The notes under the pieces are model-generated. The model was given only the letters and a program-made list of their open reading frames with translations. It had not been told where the DNA came from and searched no databases. From assembly GCA_964019695.1 (NCBI GenBank), contig OZ026518.1, positions 72,737,254 through 72,801,253 on the forward strand: a stretch of 64,000 bases of DNA, written 5' to 3'. Below, one piece after another: positions 1-13,120 of this stretch; the stretch's first letter is position 1; each line of letters starts with the position of its first letter. The position numbers and the translations under genes were made by a program. This DNA comes from Loripinus fragilis. Lineage: Eukaryota > Mollusca > Bivalvia > Lucinida > Lucinidae.

Positions 1-411
1 AGTTGTTTTTCCCTATAAATGTACCCATGTGTACCCCTATAGATACACGTGGTATATTTGCATTGCTATGATGGTATATACTAGCCTACAGGAATATCTA
101 TATCCGCTGATTCAACGAAAATCTATTCCGCAAACCTCACTCGTCATCACTTTGACACACACACGCACGCACACACGCAATTGTAAAAGTCTATATGGGT
201 CCTAGACCGTGTCGTATTGAAAGCAGGCAAATATAAGGCTTAAGCATGAAACCTGCATGTACATGTAGCACCTTCCATTTCAATTAATCGACTCTTTTTG
301 TCTACAAGGTAATTTGCCATGGTTTTGTCGTCTGCTGATATTTTTTTCAAAATCAATTTTTGTTGTTATTTTTGCTAAAAAAAATAATTTGGTAATATCA
401 GTAGAGTGTCA

Positions 412-466
412 TGCAGTTTGGATCCAGATCATGACCGTCGGGTCTGATCTGGGTCTAAAATGTTTG
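412..466. repeat. Dispersed hairpin repeat (CAGATCAG type)
   Basis: An imperfect palindrome: the left arm carries cagtttggatccagatcatg and the right arm tctgatctgggtctaaa. It belongs to the dispersed family whose cleanest member is at 28483-28543. Confidence 0.6.
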
Positions 467-1142
467 CAAAGGTTATCAGCAGACGACACTAGTAACTAAA
501 GAGTTTATGACGACAATTCAAGTAAATATGAGAGTTGACGAGAAATGGCGAATCGGGGATATACATTAAACTTCAAGAGCATCAAATATTTGCCTGCTTA
601 AGATATTTCATGATAAACTTTGTCAACAGCCGAAGCCAAGTTCAGGCTAAAATGTTGGGCATTATCTGGATCCATACTGTTTGAAAACCTATTTGTACTC
701 CTGAAAGACATAATTTTAGAAAATAATTGTCTCGAAAGAAAATTCAGCAGTGAACAACAACAGCCCAGCATTTAAGGTTGAGACAATATCATTACTTGAA
801 TCGCTTTTTAACACAATTATGAACCAAACAGGTGATGTTTACAATAATATTGGACATTAGAAAAAAAGAATTTTTTGAACATTTTAAAAAGAAAAAAAGG
901 AGAAAAGAATATTTTGGAAATTTCTCTTGAAAAGATGAAATAAGAAATAAAGGCAAAAAACAATAGATGTAAGATACTGGTGTATCATCTTTGCCCCATA
1001 AAATAATTGTATCATATTAATCAATTTGTGCAAAATGGATTTTTCCATCTTTATCAATTGGATAAGTCCATTTTCAATTTGAGTGCAGTTGGGTGATATT
1101 TATCTTTTTTTTTAAAAAAACAACAACAAATGTTGACAGAGC

Positions 1143-1222
1143 AGTCTGAAAGCGATCAGTAGAGACCCTGATCAGATGCCACACTCCACAGTGTCTGATC
1201 TGGGTCTGTACTGCTTGTCCCA
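1143..1222. repeat. Dispersed hairpin repeat (CAGATCAG type)
   Basis: Left arm gcagtctgaaagcgatcag and right arm ctgatctgggtctgtactgc can pair imperfectly across an internal segment containing 'ccctgatcagatgcca'. This is a diverged member of the family seen throughout the window. Confidence 0.45.
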
Positions 1223-2384
1223 TCAGGATGTTTCAGGTAAATATTATCTTTTTTTCATTGCTAAAGTAACAGTAAGTTTTTTTTCTGTCTGATGTGAAAA
1301 GGCCTTGGTTGCATGTCGGGAACTTTTTCATGCATTTTTGTCGTCTGCTGATGTATTTATTTTACTTTATTTTTATTTTTTGAAAAACAGAAGAAATCAG
1401 AATAAAAAAAATCAAACAGCTTCAATCCAGTCCAGACCAGATATTATTTGTCCAGCCTGATCTGGGTCCAAACTGTATGTTGGTGTTATAAGTTGGCTAT
1501 AATAACGGTAAGAATGCCCCTGATAAGTGTCAAACAGTTTTGATTCAGATCAGGCCCGACATCTTCCCGGGCCCAATTTTGATCCAAAAGCATTTTATTT
1601 GCTCGTAACAGTAATCAGCAGATGACAATGGCAGGTAAAAAGTATCATAAAGGGAAAATGAAGTAAAGCAAATAGTTTCTTCAAACTTTATATACAGAAA
1701 ATAGCATTTTCTCCGAATAAAAAAAAATGGACCAGCACATATGAAAAAGGTACATATTGGAAATGTATAAAGTGGATGTTCAGTTTGGTATTTGACTCAA
1801 ACCAGCAAATGCCCTAACAAGTCTACACAGGGGTGCAAGCTTGTCTGAGCAGTCAATGATATTAAATTTTATTCAATAAGTATTATTTTCTCACGCATTA
1901 CGGCATGTAGACCCTGATTAAATGCCACATAACTCGGCATTTCATCTGGGTCTGAGCATTATGGCACTACACTCAGCAGTCAAAGGGTTAATTTATTGCA
2001 CCTTTGCATTACAGACAAAGATGATAATAATAATGGGACATCAGCGAATCTGTGGAAATAGTATTTATTTCAAGAAAAAAAAATAAAAATATTTATTTAA
2101 ATAAATAATTTGTGTTCAAGTCTCTTCTCTTTCCTATTTGGATTGAGAGACAAAATCTCCTTCAAGCAAAATAATAGCCTATGGATAAATTCTTAGCTGT
2201 GGATAAAACCTGATCAAATTTACAGGTAAGTCCCCCTTGGAGCCCCCCTCAATAAAGTGAGATATTGAAATTGGCCTGGAAGCATGTAAAATTTCCCTTA
2301 TCAGTAAATTCACTAATGATTCCATATATCACAAAATATGTGTCTTTAAGCAATTTTAACGTGAAGCTGCGACTGTCTTCATCA

Positions 2385-2532
2385 GTTTAAACACATGTTT
2401 TGGGTGCTCAAAAGAACCGTATCATCGAGACGGTTGTTTTAAGTACACACCAAATATTTTCTGCCAATATATTTTGGTTGAGAAATAGGAAAAATAATTT
2501 TCTGTTACGCACTCTTATCTGTAGGACTGACG
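2385..2532. repeat. MITE family J, diverged copy
   Basis: Contains the family hallmarks tttgggtgctcaaaagaacc, a short 'tcgagacgg' core, and 'accaaatattttctgc...ttggttgagaaataggaaa' leading to 'cactcttatctgtagg'. Full copies at 48185-48372 and 51844-52036 show the ends and the central palindrome. Confidence 0.6.
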
Positions 2533-3642
2533 AATTACCTTCACTGACCCGTATAAACCATGTTTTATTTATATCGTTAGGTTCACTTGGGGACTAATTC
2601 AAAGAGGAGCGACAAAAACACATCAAAATTCCATATAATCCCAGCCTATACAAAAACTCACATTTATGTGGAAAAAATTAATTCAATTACGCGGTCTATA
2701 TCTAAATTCATTTCTCTAATTTATTTTTCAATTAAAATCACCATTAAAGAATAATTAGCAAATAACGGGGGTCACTGAAGTCCTGGAAACACTATAGTAT
2801 TTGGGCTCATATTTCCATAACAGAAGGATAATGTGCTATGACACTGGCCAAATAACATACTTTTTATAATATTCTAAAGTTTGAACACATGGCTATACAT
2901 TCTGGTCTATAATTTTGAAATGACAAAATGATACTGGGAGATTTATTAGGATTAGGTGCATCAAACACCATTCTTTAAAGAAATCATAATGATTAACCAT
3001 TATAACTAGTTTGAAAATTTGCCTATTTTGTTACACTTGGGGGAACTTTATTGTGAAACTCCCGATAAGGAGGGCCGGTGGGTTGGACTTCAGACTCTAT
3101 GACGGTTCCGATTTAAAGACTTATCTATTGATGAGATGGTAGGGGCCTGATGCTTTGGCTGTTGTCAGGCCCACAGGGGTTTACCTGTTGGATTTCTTTT
3201 GCTCCACCGCATTCATTTTTATATACTGTTGTCTGTTGAGTCCTTATCTTTGCTTTATCTCCTTTTTATATCTTGATTTTGTATGTTTTTGGAGTCCTGA
3301 TCTTTGCACCTTTACTTACTTATATGTTTTTGGAGATGATGCATTGATAAGTTAGGGGTCTTTCATGCAAACCAAACATCTATGTGTCTTGATCCACATC
3401 TGAACTAAGGGTTAGGTTGGCGCCGTGAAACCGGTTTAAGCCCTCCAGTAAAATATTTTTTACTGACCGTTCCAGGGCTGTACTTCTTTTATGGATCATT
3501 TATGTATTTTGTCTTGTGTTTCTCATGCTTTCGCGTCTGTTCATTGCTGCCTTTTGGTTACCTGCTGGGAAAGGGCCTCTTGGCTCTTGTTGGTGATGTT
3601 TATTGTATTCTTGTTACTTTCCCATGTGGTTATGTTTTTTTT

Positions 3643-3823
3643 GTTTGATTTGATTCTTTACATCCCATGAACAATCTTTCAGTTAAACAGGGACTGTTCT
3701 TCCTGGTTTGAACCAGTACTTAACTAGGATAAATGTGCTCAAGGACCACAACGCAGTGACGCCGGAGAGGCTTGAGTCCTCGGTCTCGAGTCAAGTACTC
3801 TACCACTGAGCCACTGTGCTCCC
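3643..3823 (-). repeat. tRNA-derived SINE (family S)
   Basis: On the minus strand the element starts 'gggagcacagtggctcagtgg' (A-box-like) and has a degenerate B box. It then carries the body 'cagcatcact...tgtccttgagca' and ends with 'gatgtaaagaatcaaatcaaac'. This copy is diverged. Other copies are near 27107, 28093, 37248, 39407, 45715, 50519 and 62330. Confidence 0.75.
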
Positions 3824-3894
3824 TTTATCCCATGTGGCATCCTGGGTTAGGTGTGGTACTTGATTTATGATCGTTTCCTGATCTTTGCTGTCTT

Positions 3895-4042
3895 TCTTAC
3901 TTCAGTGTTTTAAGGGGCATTTTAATAAAAGAATTATAGAAAAATTACCATGATTCCTGTGTAAAATTACATGGTTGAAAATTTGAGAGCCACATGACCG
4001 TGTTATATACAAATCTGTGTTATAACATGGGACTGCACTGTC
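3895..4042. repeat. MITE family L, partial copy
   Basis: Has 'gaattatagaaaaattaccatg', 'cctgtgtaaaattacatgg' and 'gttataacatgggactgcact', the same blocks as the fuller copy at 51202-51451. One end is missing. Confidence 0.55.
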
Positions 4043-5586
4043 GTATTTGGATAAGTGTCATTTTGAGCCATTTTTCCTGTTTGGTTTATGATTTTAAGTT
4101 CCAGTCCCAGACAAAATGTCCAGCCTGATTTGAGTCCGAACTAAACCATGGGACTTCTGTAAAATAAGTTGAGGACTAAAAAAACAGATAGAAAACTTTG
4201 TCTGAGATTTATTTTTGGCAGATGGACCTTGACCTCCAGCCCCCCCCCCCCCCCCACGACGAAATTCCTGGACCCGCGCATGTATAGATACTAGGGCTGG
4301 CATGATTAATCGAAATATTGGTTAATCAGTCGATATTCTACAGAAAAACGATTATCGATATGAAAATTCAAAAATCGGTTACTTCTAATGGCTGTTCTGT
4401 TCATTTATTCAATCAGAATTAAAGCGTAATTGCCTTGTGCATTGTTTTGTTTAGACCGGAAGTGCCTTGCCGGAAACAGTAGGTGCGTATAAATTGCTGT
4501 AACAAAGTAATAAAAACCATTGTACTCCACAGGCTAACTCAACAACTGATTGTTAGAAAAAGTTGTACTTGCACTTCTCTGTTTTAAAGTAGTACAAAAT
4601 TATATAATATTCGTCAGATTAACAATCTAGTATGCAAGGTTTTTTCTCTGTGGTAAATTCAGGCTTAGAAGCTTTAAATTTTACCGATGATTTATAACAG
4701 GTCTTATTTTACACAAAAGTGTTTGTGTCATGCATACTTGACTTTCTTTTTGTATGACGTCACAACGACAATGGTGGACTGAGTTTAATTGCCGACTTTG
4801 CCAATTAGCAAGTCAATTTTCTTCCAACAGAGTGGATGAAGATTTGTTTTGAGCAAAGGTGCCAAATTTTAATTGAAACATATTGTCTTGTGAATATATA
4901 ACACACACAACATAGTGTTGTGTAGCAAAATGATGGGGAAATCCATGCCATTGGCCACACAAAAGTTTCTGAGACCTTCTTTAAAGTTTGAAGGATTACT
5001 AATAGGTTATCAAACTTGGAGGTGTGATGTCAGAATTCAGATTCAAAATAGCCATTTTTCTATCTGGAGCATTGATAATATCTCGAGGTATATGGAATTT
5101 AAAGTCTGTTCTATTTTTCTTAAAGCTCCTAAGACATTAGAAACACTAATTTCTATCATGTCTAAATGATCGCAAACAGATGGCGGTTCACCCCACCAAC
5201 ACCCGTTTTTTTTTTCAATAATTTGTGAAAAATTGGTGCTATTATAATCAATATAATCGTGGTGGGACAAAAGACAATGTTTTTCCTTCGAAATATGCGC
5301 GGACTGGTGAAAAAATTGGAAAATTTGAATAAATACGGTACTTTTTCATCATTTTCCCGTAATGTTATAATTCACCGCGGTACATTTACTTGTTGTTGTT
5401 GTTGTATATTCAATAGAGCCAATTCAACACTGGCGTTGAACTCTGTGTGCGAAATAACTCTTCTGCTGTCACTAAGTGCTTTTCACAAGGTATTGTAGGC
5501 ATCGACAAGTTGATTTTTTTAAACTAAATATATGTATCTTCACTATACTATTAATTTTGTGTGATTAGAAAGAAAGAAAAAAAAAG
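4043..5586. other. Gene-free stretch
   Basis: No recognisable gene. Contains a poly-C run near 4240-4255 and an A/T-rich interval. The short open frames here have no recognisable domain. Confidence 0.5.
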
Positions 5587-7133
5587 CTATTGTCTGTCTG
5601 CTTTAAATCTTCCTGTGCTTGTGATGAATTTTCCCAGTGCAATCCGCATTCTCTGATTTGCTTGTCTTGGAACATCCACCAAATAACCAGTAAGTACTTG
5701 AAAGTTTATGTCACCAATATGTCCTAATCCAAATTCTTTTAAAACATCTTCAGTTTCTTTTTCTAGTAAGTTCCTTTCTGTATCAAATTTTTTGCAGTCA
5801 TATATATAGTGTCTGATAGTCTCCTTTTTGTTGCAGGTTTCACATTTATCTGTTTTGGTATTGTCTATCTTTGATATTAGGTAGTTTAAGTTCATTTGAT
5901 CTGTTGTAATCTGATTTATAAACTTGGTAAATTTTCTCTCTTCTCCTCTATGTTTACTAACATTTTCTATATTGGGTATAATATCCTGAAGTTTCTCTGT
6001 ATGCTCAGAGTTTTCATACATTCTCTGCCATTTGTCTACAATACTTCCTTTCATCAACCTTATTATTTCCTTCTTATCTGCTTCTCCTTCATAAAATTCT
6101 TCCTGACTATCTATCATTTCTTTTGCTGCTTCTTTTGCTAAACTGTCTGCTAACTCATTCCCCACAAATCCTTTGTGTCCCGGAATCCAGTGAACTACTA
6201 CTGAGTTTCCTCTGTCCTTCAGGTAAGATGAAATTCTTCTTATGTTCAGAACTGTGTCCACTTTGTAGCTTGGCATTCCATTTCCAAAAACAGATTCTAT
6301 AGCTGATTGGCAGTCAGTAAAAATGTGTATGGATCTGTTGGATACTTCTGCTTCTTCTGCTAGGTACTTAAGAGTTATTTCCAGACCTATAAATCTCCCC
6401 AAGATAATTATTACCATTCTTGCAGATTCCCTTTTTCAATCTCTCTGCATGGCTGTTCAATCCATTCATGTATATAGCTGCTCCGGCTCCTGTTGGACCA
6501 GGGTTGCCTAAAGCAGACCCGTCTGTAAATGCCACAATGCTTTCTCCTTCCAAATTAGTCAGCACTTCACTAATGTTTTCTTCCTGTTCTGCTTTGCCAT
6601 TGTTCATTTCTTCCCATTTAACGCTAGCCCTAGTGTGTCCTTGTCTAAAAAGTTGCATACAATCCTTTGTATATTTAAATTCTTCAGATATATTCTCTAA
6701 TGAAACTTGACCTTTCAACTCATTAAAAGCTGTTAATAACATGTTGAAAACTGTCTTCTTGCCCTTTATGTGGTTATTGCTCATACTTTTGTTGAATTCT
6801 TCCCTAATAGGTTCTTTTTCATTTTTACTGTATATTCTTACCAGTTCTTCTGCTTGGCGAAGTTTTAGATGTAGAAACATTGGATTGCATTTAGTGATGA
6901 CCTCCATACATTCTACACTGACATTTGGAAGACATCCTGTTGCCTTGAGTAATGCTGAACGCTGTACCTGACTGAATTCTTTACAGGCTAAATCTGTCGC
7001 TGTAGAAATTGCTGCGATCCCATAGTCCATAACTGGTAACACCAGTGTCTTGTAAAGATGAATAAATGTATCTTGACTGCATCCGTTACTACTGCCAACT
7101 AAATGTTCTATGCCTTCTATTTACTTACCTGTG
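5587..7133 (-). pseudogene. LINE retrotransposon remnant: end of RT plus RNase H
   Basis: A 5'-truncated, frameshifted non-LTR retrotransposon ORF read on the minus strand. The upstream part (7133 to about 6420) begins in the C-terminal part of a reverse transcriptase (LVLPVMDYG...). It runs into the start of an RNase H fold with FTDGSA, the first catalytic Asp, and GNPGPTGAGAA. A frameshift falls at about 6368-6420. The downstream part (to 5587) continues RNase H with a conserved Glu region, FTDCQSAIE (Asp), and WIPGHKGFVGNELADSLAKE carrying the last acidic residue. A C-terminal Cys/His knuckle follows (CETCNKKETIRHYIYDC). The order RT, RNase H, CCHC is typical of I/R1/Nimbus-type LINEs. A stop upstream of GIEHLVG marks the 5' break near 7133. 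The copy is dead because of the truncation and frameshift. Confidence 0.85.
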
Positions 7134-9274
7134 TCTGTCTAACATTACCTAAGGCTGCGACGTCACAGCGGTCCCTAGAATGTTGTCAAGCAGGTTTATA
7201 AAAGGAACTTCATAGAAGTGCATGGAGTTATGAGAGTCAGACTGGACGGAGTTATGAGTTAGGGGGATAATTTTTGTTGTTGTTGTAAATTAAAAGTGTC
7301 CTGAATTACGAACTAGGGTAGGGAAACAGGGAAATGTGGGGATGAATCATATGTCAATAATATCATTCTGTTAAGGAGAAATTTACCAATACATTTTTAT
7401 CTGAATAAAACTACCTTAACAACAGCTATTCCGTTGATTTGGTATGTTTAAGGCAGCAGTGAAACGTAGAGAACATGACTAAAATGTCCCAATTTGTAAC
7501 GACTTGTCATTTCTTCACCCTTGGGTTCAGTACAGGATGCAAACATCTTTTTGATTGGTTTGCGAGATGTCATAAACGACCAATCAAACCATCCGTAATA
7601 AAACTCACAAGCTCTGTTCGTACATCTACCGTGTTATTTTGCTTTCCAAAACGTCCCCAAGTTAGAACGTCTCAAACAATCTTAAGAAAAAAATGCTTCA
7701 CAATAAATTCAAAAATAACTCTAATTGGGAATGGTATAGGAAACAAAGATATCACGTAACAAATCTTAAAAAATAATCCATTCACTTATATTTCTTCAAA
7801 GGAAGTGTCTCTGTGTCCGGAAACTGGCACCTAGACACAGGGTCTCAGAGTCTGGTTAAGCTTCATATCACGGTTATGAAAAGAGCCTGGAATTTGAATG
7901 ATTTATAATGATTGGTAGTAAATTTAAAAAAAAAAATAGTTATATATATATAACTGAGATTGGTATATGAGCTTAGTAGGTTAGCATATTGCGAAAATGA
8001 AGCATAAGCACATCGATATATTGATACGCTTGGCATTGTAGAGCAACAAAGACTCTGACCAGCCTGCGCATATGCGATATAACCCAAATCTCCCGTCTTC
8101 ACAAAAGCTATGATGGTGTTTAACAGTTAACATTTTAAAGTGGGTCACCAATAGAATGGTGTTTCGCTGGTGGGACGATAGTGGACCGACACTACCAGTG
8201 ATTTTGTTACCTGCGCATCTTGCATCTTTTGCGCATACGTTTTTATTTCAGCGAGTCCCGGCGAATCCCGGGATGCAATAGTATTGCAGACTTGTCATTA
8301 AAAATATTGTTTAGGACTCATAAGTTTGCAGTTGGGACTCATTGATATTGGAAACAGCGAGTCCCAGGACCCATAATCCCAAAATTGTAAATGAATCACT
8401 GCACTACATGCATGTTAGTTAGAGTCATCGCCCTGTCACGTTAGCCAAAGAATAAAAAAATATCTATTGTTTCCGGCCGGCACCATGCAGTTCTACATAT
8501 CAATCTGCATCTCGTTGAGGTGTGACGAGGACTTGTTGACAAAACTTGTTTGTAGTCAACCTTTTGCCAGTCTTTTTGGTAGCCACAACGAAAAGTACAA
8601 ATTCAGTCAATGCAAACCCATACCAGTCTTTGTATTTATGCAAGGTTGATCCGGCCTGTTCTGAACGCAAACGCAAATAGTGTCAATTTGATAACCAGGC
8701 TTTTAGCATGTATGAATCTTATGATATAAACTATAGATCCTTCAGAAATATAAATGTGCCTTAAATTCGTCGTGGCTCCTTTGTTTTATTGTTTTTTATT
8801 TTATTATTATTTTTGATATTATTATTATATTTATTTTCAATAGAAATGACACAGGAGAAAAATAAGCGAAACGGCAAAAGACACAAAATCAGTCCTAACT
8901 GTGCAGGCTGAAGAGAGTCTTTTTCCGTTTGTATGCATACATTATTGCTGAAATTATAATGCTCCAGATAAATTTACACACAAGCACAAGGGCTTGTCGA
9001 TTTCAGTTAAATCCACCAAGTTTGTAAATGATGAAAAGTTGAGTAGACACAAAGTGAAAAAATGAGGATAATTGTTGTAAAGTGAATAAAATCAAATATA
9101 TCATATTTTGTTACGATGGATCATGCGCCAGCTCAACAACATCTAAACTGTTTGTCAAACAATTTGCACATCTTTAGTATTGAAAGGGATAGGGTTAAAG
9201 AAAATTATGGCCCATAAATCCAGTTAAGCGAACGTTTCGAGCATTAATATATGATTATTTTCCTAGTCATCGAC
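7134..9274. other. Gene-free stretch
   Basis: No gene or RNA is recognised. Low-complexity T and A runs occur near 7925 and 8780-8840. A segment near 8140-8370 (hallmark tttcgctggtggg) resembles one near 24885-24990 (gcgttttgctggtgtg), which suggests a further degraded repeat. Confidence 0.45.
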
Positions 9275-9400
9275 TTAAACATGTGTTTGGGTGCTCAAAA
9301 TAACCGTCTCATTGGGACTGTACTTTTGAGTACCCACAAAATTTGTTATGGTTGAATAATAAGTACATTCATTTTCAATTACGCACGTTATATGACATAT
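9275..9400. repeat. MITE family J, diverged copy
   Basis: Contains 'aacatgtgtttgggtgctca', 'aaataaccgtctcattggga' and 'tgagtacccacaaaatttg', the order seen in intact J copies. Its central palindrome is degraded. Confidence 0.55.
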
Positions 9401-9540
9401 GAACTAAACTATTTACAGACAACCACTATGGGCGATGGTGAAATTAAGTGGCTCTTTCAATAAGTGTTTATACATCCACATCTTCTATACACAAGCTGTA
9501 CTATTTTAAACCACTGCATGGAATCTATCCCCGCCTGGTG

Positions 9541-9713
9541 ACTAGCATCACATTTTGTAGTCAAGCATCTTCCCCGACAGGGGAATGATACCCTAGAAGT
9601 AGTTAAAGTGAAAATCGTTTCGTATGGACGCAGTACTAGCATCACACTTTTATTCAAGCATCTTTCCCGAAGGGGGAATGATACCTGTGAAGAATATAAA
9701 GTGAAGATCAATA
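9541..9713. repeat. Local tandem duplication, about 94-bp period
   Basis: Two adjacent copies start with actagcatcacattttgta (9541) and actagcatcacacttttatt (9635). They share 'tcaagcatct', 'ggggaatgatacc' and 'aaagtgaa.atc'. The copies differ at many sites, so the duplication is not recent. Confidence 0.7.
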
Positions 9714-9930
9714 TTTATGTCTCTGTAATCAGCAGTCTTCTTTTGAGGTTCGGGTGCGTGTTCTGTCTGCCCTAGGCCTTTTTCTTTGTCCCTTCTTTTT
9801 TCCTGCTGATGCGGGTACCTGTATCATTCTACTACCGTCCGAGGATATGGGTCGCATTTGAGTGTGGTTTCCCATTTTCTTTAGGAATTTGGCTGCTCGT
9901 TTATCCTGTAGCCATGCTCAAACTGTGTAC

Positions 9931-10359
9931 CTAGATAAACATACCTGATTCAATCTTCCTATTCCCATCAAGAAGTCGAACTCTCCCTAGGCTGCTGTCC
10001 GTGTAAGGCGGTGGTACTGTTGTAGTTAACATTTTGTTTGTTGTTGCTCCCATTGTGGGACTATGTGGTTGTTCTGTGTTTTGTTGTGCGTTGCTTTGTG
10101 TCCGTTCTGGTTTTATGGTCATCTCGATGGGGAGGAGGGGGTTGGTTGCTTTGCTTGGTTTGTCTTCCTGGTGTCTCGTGATTGTTGTGTGGCTCTTCCT
10201 CGCGGTACCATGTGTTTTTCCTGCAGTTTGTGATTGTGATATTTTCTGATCATACTCACTTACTATTTTCTCAATAGACTGAGCTAATGCACAGGCTCTC
10301 AGAGCCTTCTCTGTAATAGCGAAGATCCAGCAGCACTTTTCCGCATAAAAATGTATATT
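9931..10359 (-). CDS. Unrecognised open frame, 142 codons, no clear start
   Basis: The minus strand is open from a stop at 10360-10362 down to the stop at 9931-9933. The predicted protein starts NIHFYAEKCCWIFAITEKAL, then has an Ala/Gln-rich helical-looking stretch (RACALAQSIEKIV). A basic, Ser/Thr/Gln-rich tail follows, containing PPPYTDSSLGRVRLL. Composition differs from the random frames around it, and the interval is locally less AT-rich. I do not recognise the family. It could be the end of a retroelement gag-like or accessory ORF, or a gene fragment. No Met lies near the upstream end; the first Met is about 80 residues in, so this is at best partial. Confidence 0.25.
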   Translation of the reverse strand, partial: NIHFYAEKCCWIFAITEKALRACALAQSIEKIVSEYDQKISQSQTAGKTHGTARKSHTTITRHQEDKPSKATNPLLPIEMTIKPERTQSNAQQNTEQPHSPTMGATTNKMLTTTVPPPYTDSSLGRVRLLDGNRKIESGMFI

Positions 10360-10865
10360 CTAGTTTAGGTTGACAGCCCCGGTGAGAGTGTGCCTATGCG
10401 CAGACTGTTCTCAACAATGAAACTGCACAGACTCTCGAGGCCTTCACTGTAGTTCTGCGAACAGCAATGGTTGGCTGGCCTGTGCATTCGCGCCGGTATC
10501 CGCATTTTTCTACAGACCCGGACTTAATACTCTTCCGATATTTCACTTAATATTTACATATTCATGTGATGGGGCATTAGTTTAAAATCATTCAACATGC
10601 ATAACCCTGGGAATCATTTTTAGAAATAATAAAAGTCCTTTTCGCAAAATTAACTGCTTTTCGCGTAAAGTCTCCTTTTCGTGAAACGGAGTTTTGTTTT
10701 TGCGAAAAGGAAAGAGTATTATAGATTAAAAAGCATGTCCTTAAAAAGCAAGTTTCTCTGACAATTTTACATTCGTATATTTCACAATAGCGAAATCTTA
10801 TATATGTGCTCAGTTTGTTCCGAGGATTGCGTTACGGATTTTATATTCTGTGAAGTAAGTGATTA

Positions 10866-10874
10866 TTATTTTAA
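10866..10874. repeat. Target-site duplication of element A, left copy
   Basis: The 9-mer ttattttaa directly abuts the left end of element A. An identical 9-mer abuts its right end at 15783-15791. Confidence 0.8.
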
Positions 10875-13024
10875 GAGTGTAGGACAAAATCCCCCCCCCC
10901 CCCGGACAAACCCCCCCCTGCTCATTTTTGTATACGTGGACAAAATCCCCACCATGAATTTTACAACTAGGACATAATCCCCCCCCCCGCTGAATTTTAC
11001 AACTAGGACATAATCCCCCCCGCCAAATTTTACAACTAGGACATAATCCCCCCCCCCCCCTCTTATATTACAGCATACATCATACCATTTTTCTAATTTG
11101 GACCCAGATTGTAAGTCCTGATCTGGATCCAAACTGTCTGACAGCATGATAGTGTTTTGAAACGATAAAATTATAAAATTTACTCATATATTATTAAGTA
11201 ATCACTCTCAAATTAAATTGTGAATGTGCTAAAATTCAATGGTCTAATTGAGTGACTCACTTAGGTCAGTTAACTTTCTGATTGCCTAATTAACGAGGTA
11301 GGACAAAAGCCCACTAGGACAAAAGCCCACTGGACAAAAGCCCACTAGGACAAAAGCCCACTGGGACAAAAGCCCACTAGGACAAAAGCCCACTTATATG
11401 CATTTAACAGCGATAGGTTTGAACTGATGGACAAACCCCACCAGGGGTGGGGGGTACTCTCATTTTCCTACATAAGTAGGCTCGGGCCCAGCATCTACCG
11501 TTCACCCAAAAAATATCAAGAATTTCAAGCACCCCAAATAAATATTATAAATTTTAGCAACCCAAAAAATATCCTCGATTCCGTACCTTGACCTTCAGAA
11601 TAGACCCTACAATGCATAGAAATGACCTCTAAATATAGTCCAATTTTGTAATGCCCCCTCCCCCCCAAAAAAAAAAATATCCACAAAATCTTCATACCCC
11701 CAAAATTATTCAGTTTTCTGAAAACCCATAAAATATTGAAATTCAAATTTTGACCCCCATAAAATAGTCTGAGCCTATGTATGTATGAAAATATAAGAGT
11801 ACCCCCCCCCCTCCCTGAGGGAAAACGGACCGGCAGACCTAAGATGAAGAATCTCCCCTCTTCTCAAATCTGAAATTTCAAGCATCTCTTTTTGTTTGGC
11901 ACCTCTCATAAAAGTGCATGCTAATTGTTACTACCAGATCAAAGGGCATTTGGATCAATTAGACATATGTTTCCCAATTATAATAGATTGTTTGACCTAA
12001 ACTGTAAATTGATTATCTTCAAATATCAATGGCTTTTAACACCCAAATTAAGTTGTTTGTCACAATATACAGGAGGTATAACAATGTCATTGAAAACACA
12101 CTGCAGGTGTGACTTACCCTGAGGGAACAGTCTGATTAGGGTTAACAGTTTTATAAAAGACTTTATCCTATTTTTTTTTCAAGTCAAGTCAAGTCAAGTT
12201 TATTAGGTCTAAACATAGAACATGTTTTTCGCCCATAATCAGAGGCGGTTGGTATAAGTCATTACAGACATATAAATAGAACAAAATTAAATGGATCAAT
12301 AAATCAATCAATGAAGAGCGTGATATATACAGAGCATATCGCATCTAATCTGGTAATAGACGGTGGGCACTTTCTTGTCTCCTTATTTTGATCATGTCAG
12401 ACAGGTATTTTCTTTATTTTTCGATTATTTCCAGTTCGATTACGGACGTGCAGGGCCTTCATAACTGAATTAAGAATTGAACACTCTCTGCACGTCCAGT
12501 TTAGGACGTTTCCTATGTGGTCTAAAAGTGGGTCAAGCACTGTGCCCGCGCTGTATCCCTAGTGTGCGGCTAATTTCGGCCTATATTTTCTTTATAAGCC
12601 AATAATAGGTATATGTAAACAATATACGTCACTGCCATGCGTTGCACGTGATGTTTATCAGCGCTTGAATGGACAGGATCAGAGAGTATTGTAATTTTGG
12701 ATAACATTGGATTGAATTCTTGTGGGCATCGGCAGTTTTGCAAACTATACAGGCCCAGATCAGGCTGCTCTATGGAGCAGCCCGATTAGGGCCAATACTT
12801 TTTGCAAGCTATTAAAGCGTAGTAACCCAACGCTGAGAAGCCTGTATTGCAAACGTTTTGGAACCCGACCGGACTTACCCTAGGGAGCAGTCCGATCGGG
12901 GTCCTTAACATTGTTTACGGGTATGGTAATTAAAGCTCGAAGAGCACAAAATTGTTTGCAGCATGCCGATAAACTAGAGGCCATGTTCGGGACCGAATAT
13001 TGGTAGGATTTGAGTATAAGTAGT

Positions 13025-13120
13025 AGTTATACCATGGGTTGTCCGCTTGTACGTGGAGATAATCCACGAGCTTAAGCGAGTGGATTATCTTACGTACAGG
13101 CGGACAAACATGGTATAACT
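13025..13120. repeat. Near-perfect palindromic MITE
   Basis: Left arm agttataccatgggttgtcc...gataatccac and right arm tggattatc...ggacaaacatggtataact pair along about 40 bp around a short centre. It lies in the 3' region of the LINE inserted in B1. Confidence 0.75.

Larger units (their letters stand above)
1..2384. other. Gene-free AT-rich stretch
   Basis: No coding region or RNA gene is recognisable. The stretch holds a CA-type microsatellite near 155-180, several imperfect hairpin repeats containing variants of CCAGATCAG / CTGATCTGGGTC (near 412-466, 1143-1222, 1424-1475, 1533-1580 and 1905-1975), and many A or T runs. Short open frames here show no domain or codon signal. Confidence 0.6.

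Noticed and set aside
155..180. CRISPR array, bacterial operon or promoter signals
   Set aside because: Short regular repeats in the window are microsatellites, terminal arrays of DNA transposons, or dispersed hairpins; nothing has spacers between identical repeats, and the gene structure is that of an animal.
10866..11147. A Gly-rich minus-strand frame with repeated DYVLVVKF
   Set aside because: It is a translation of the tandem terminal repeat of element A, not a protein.
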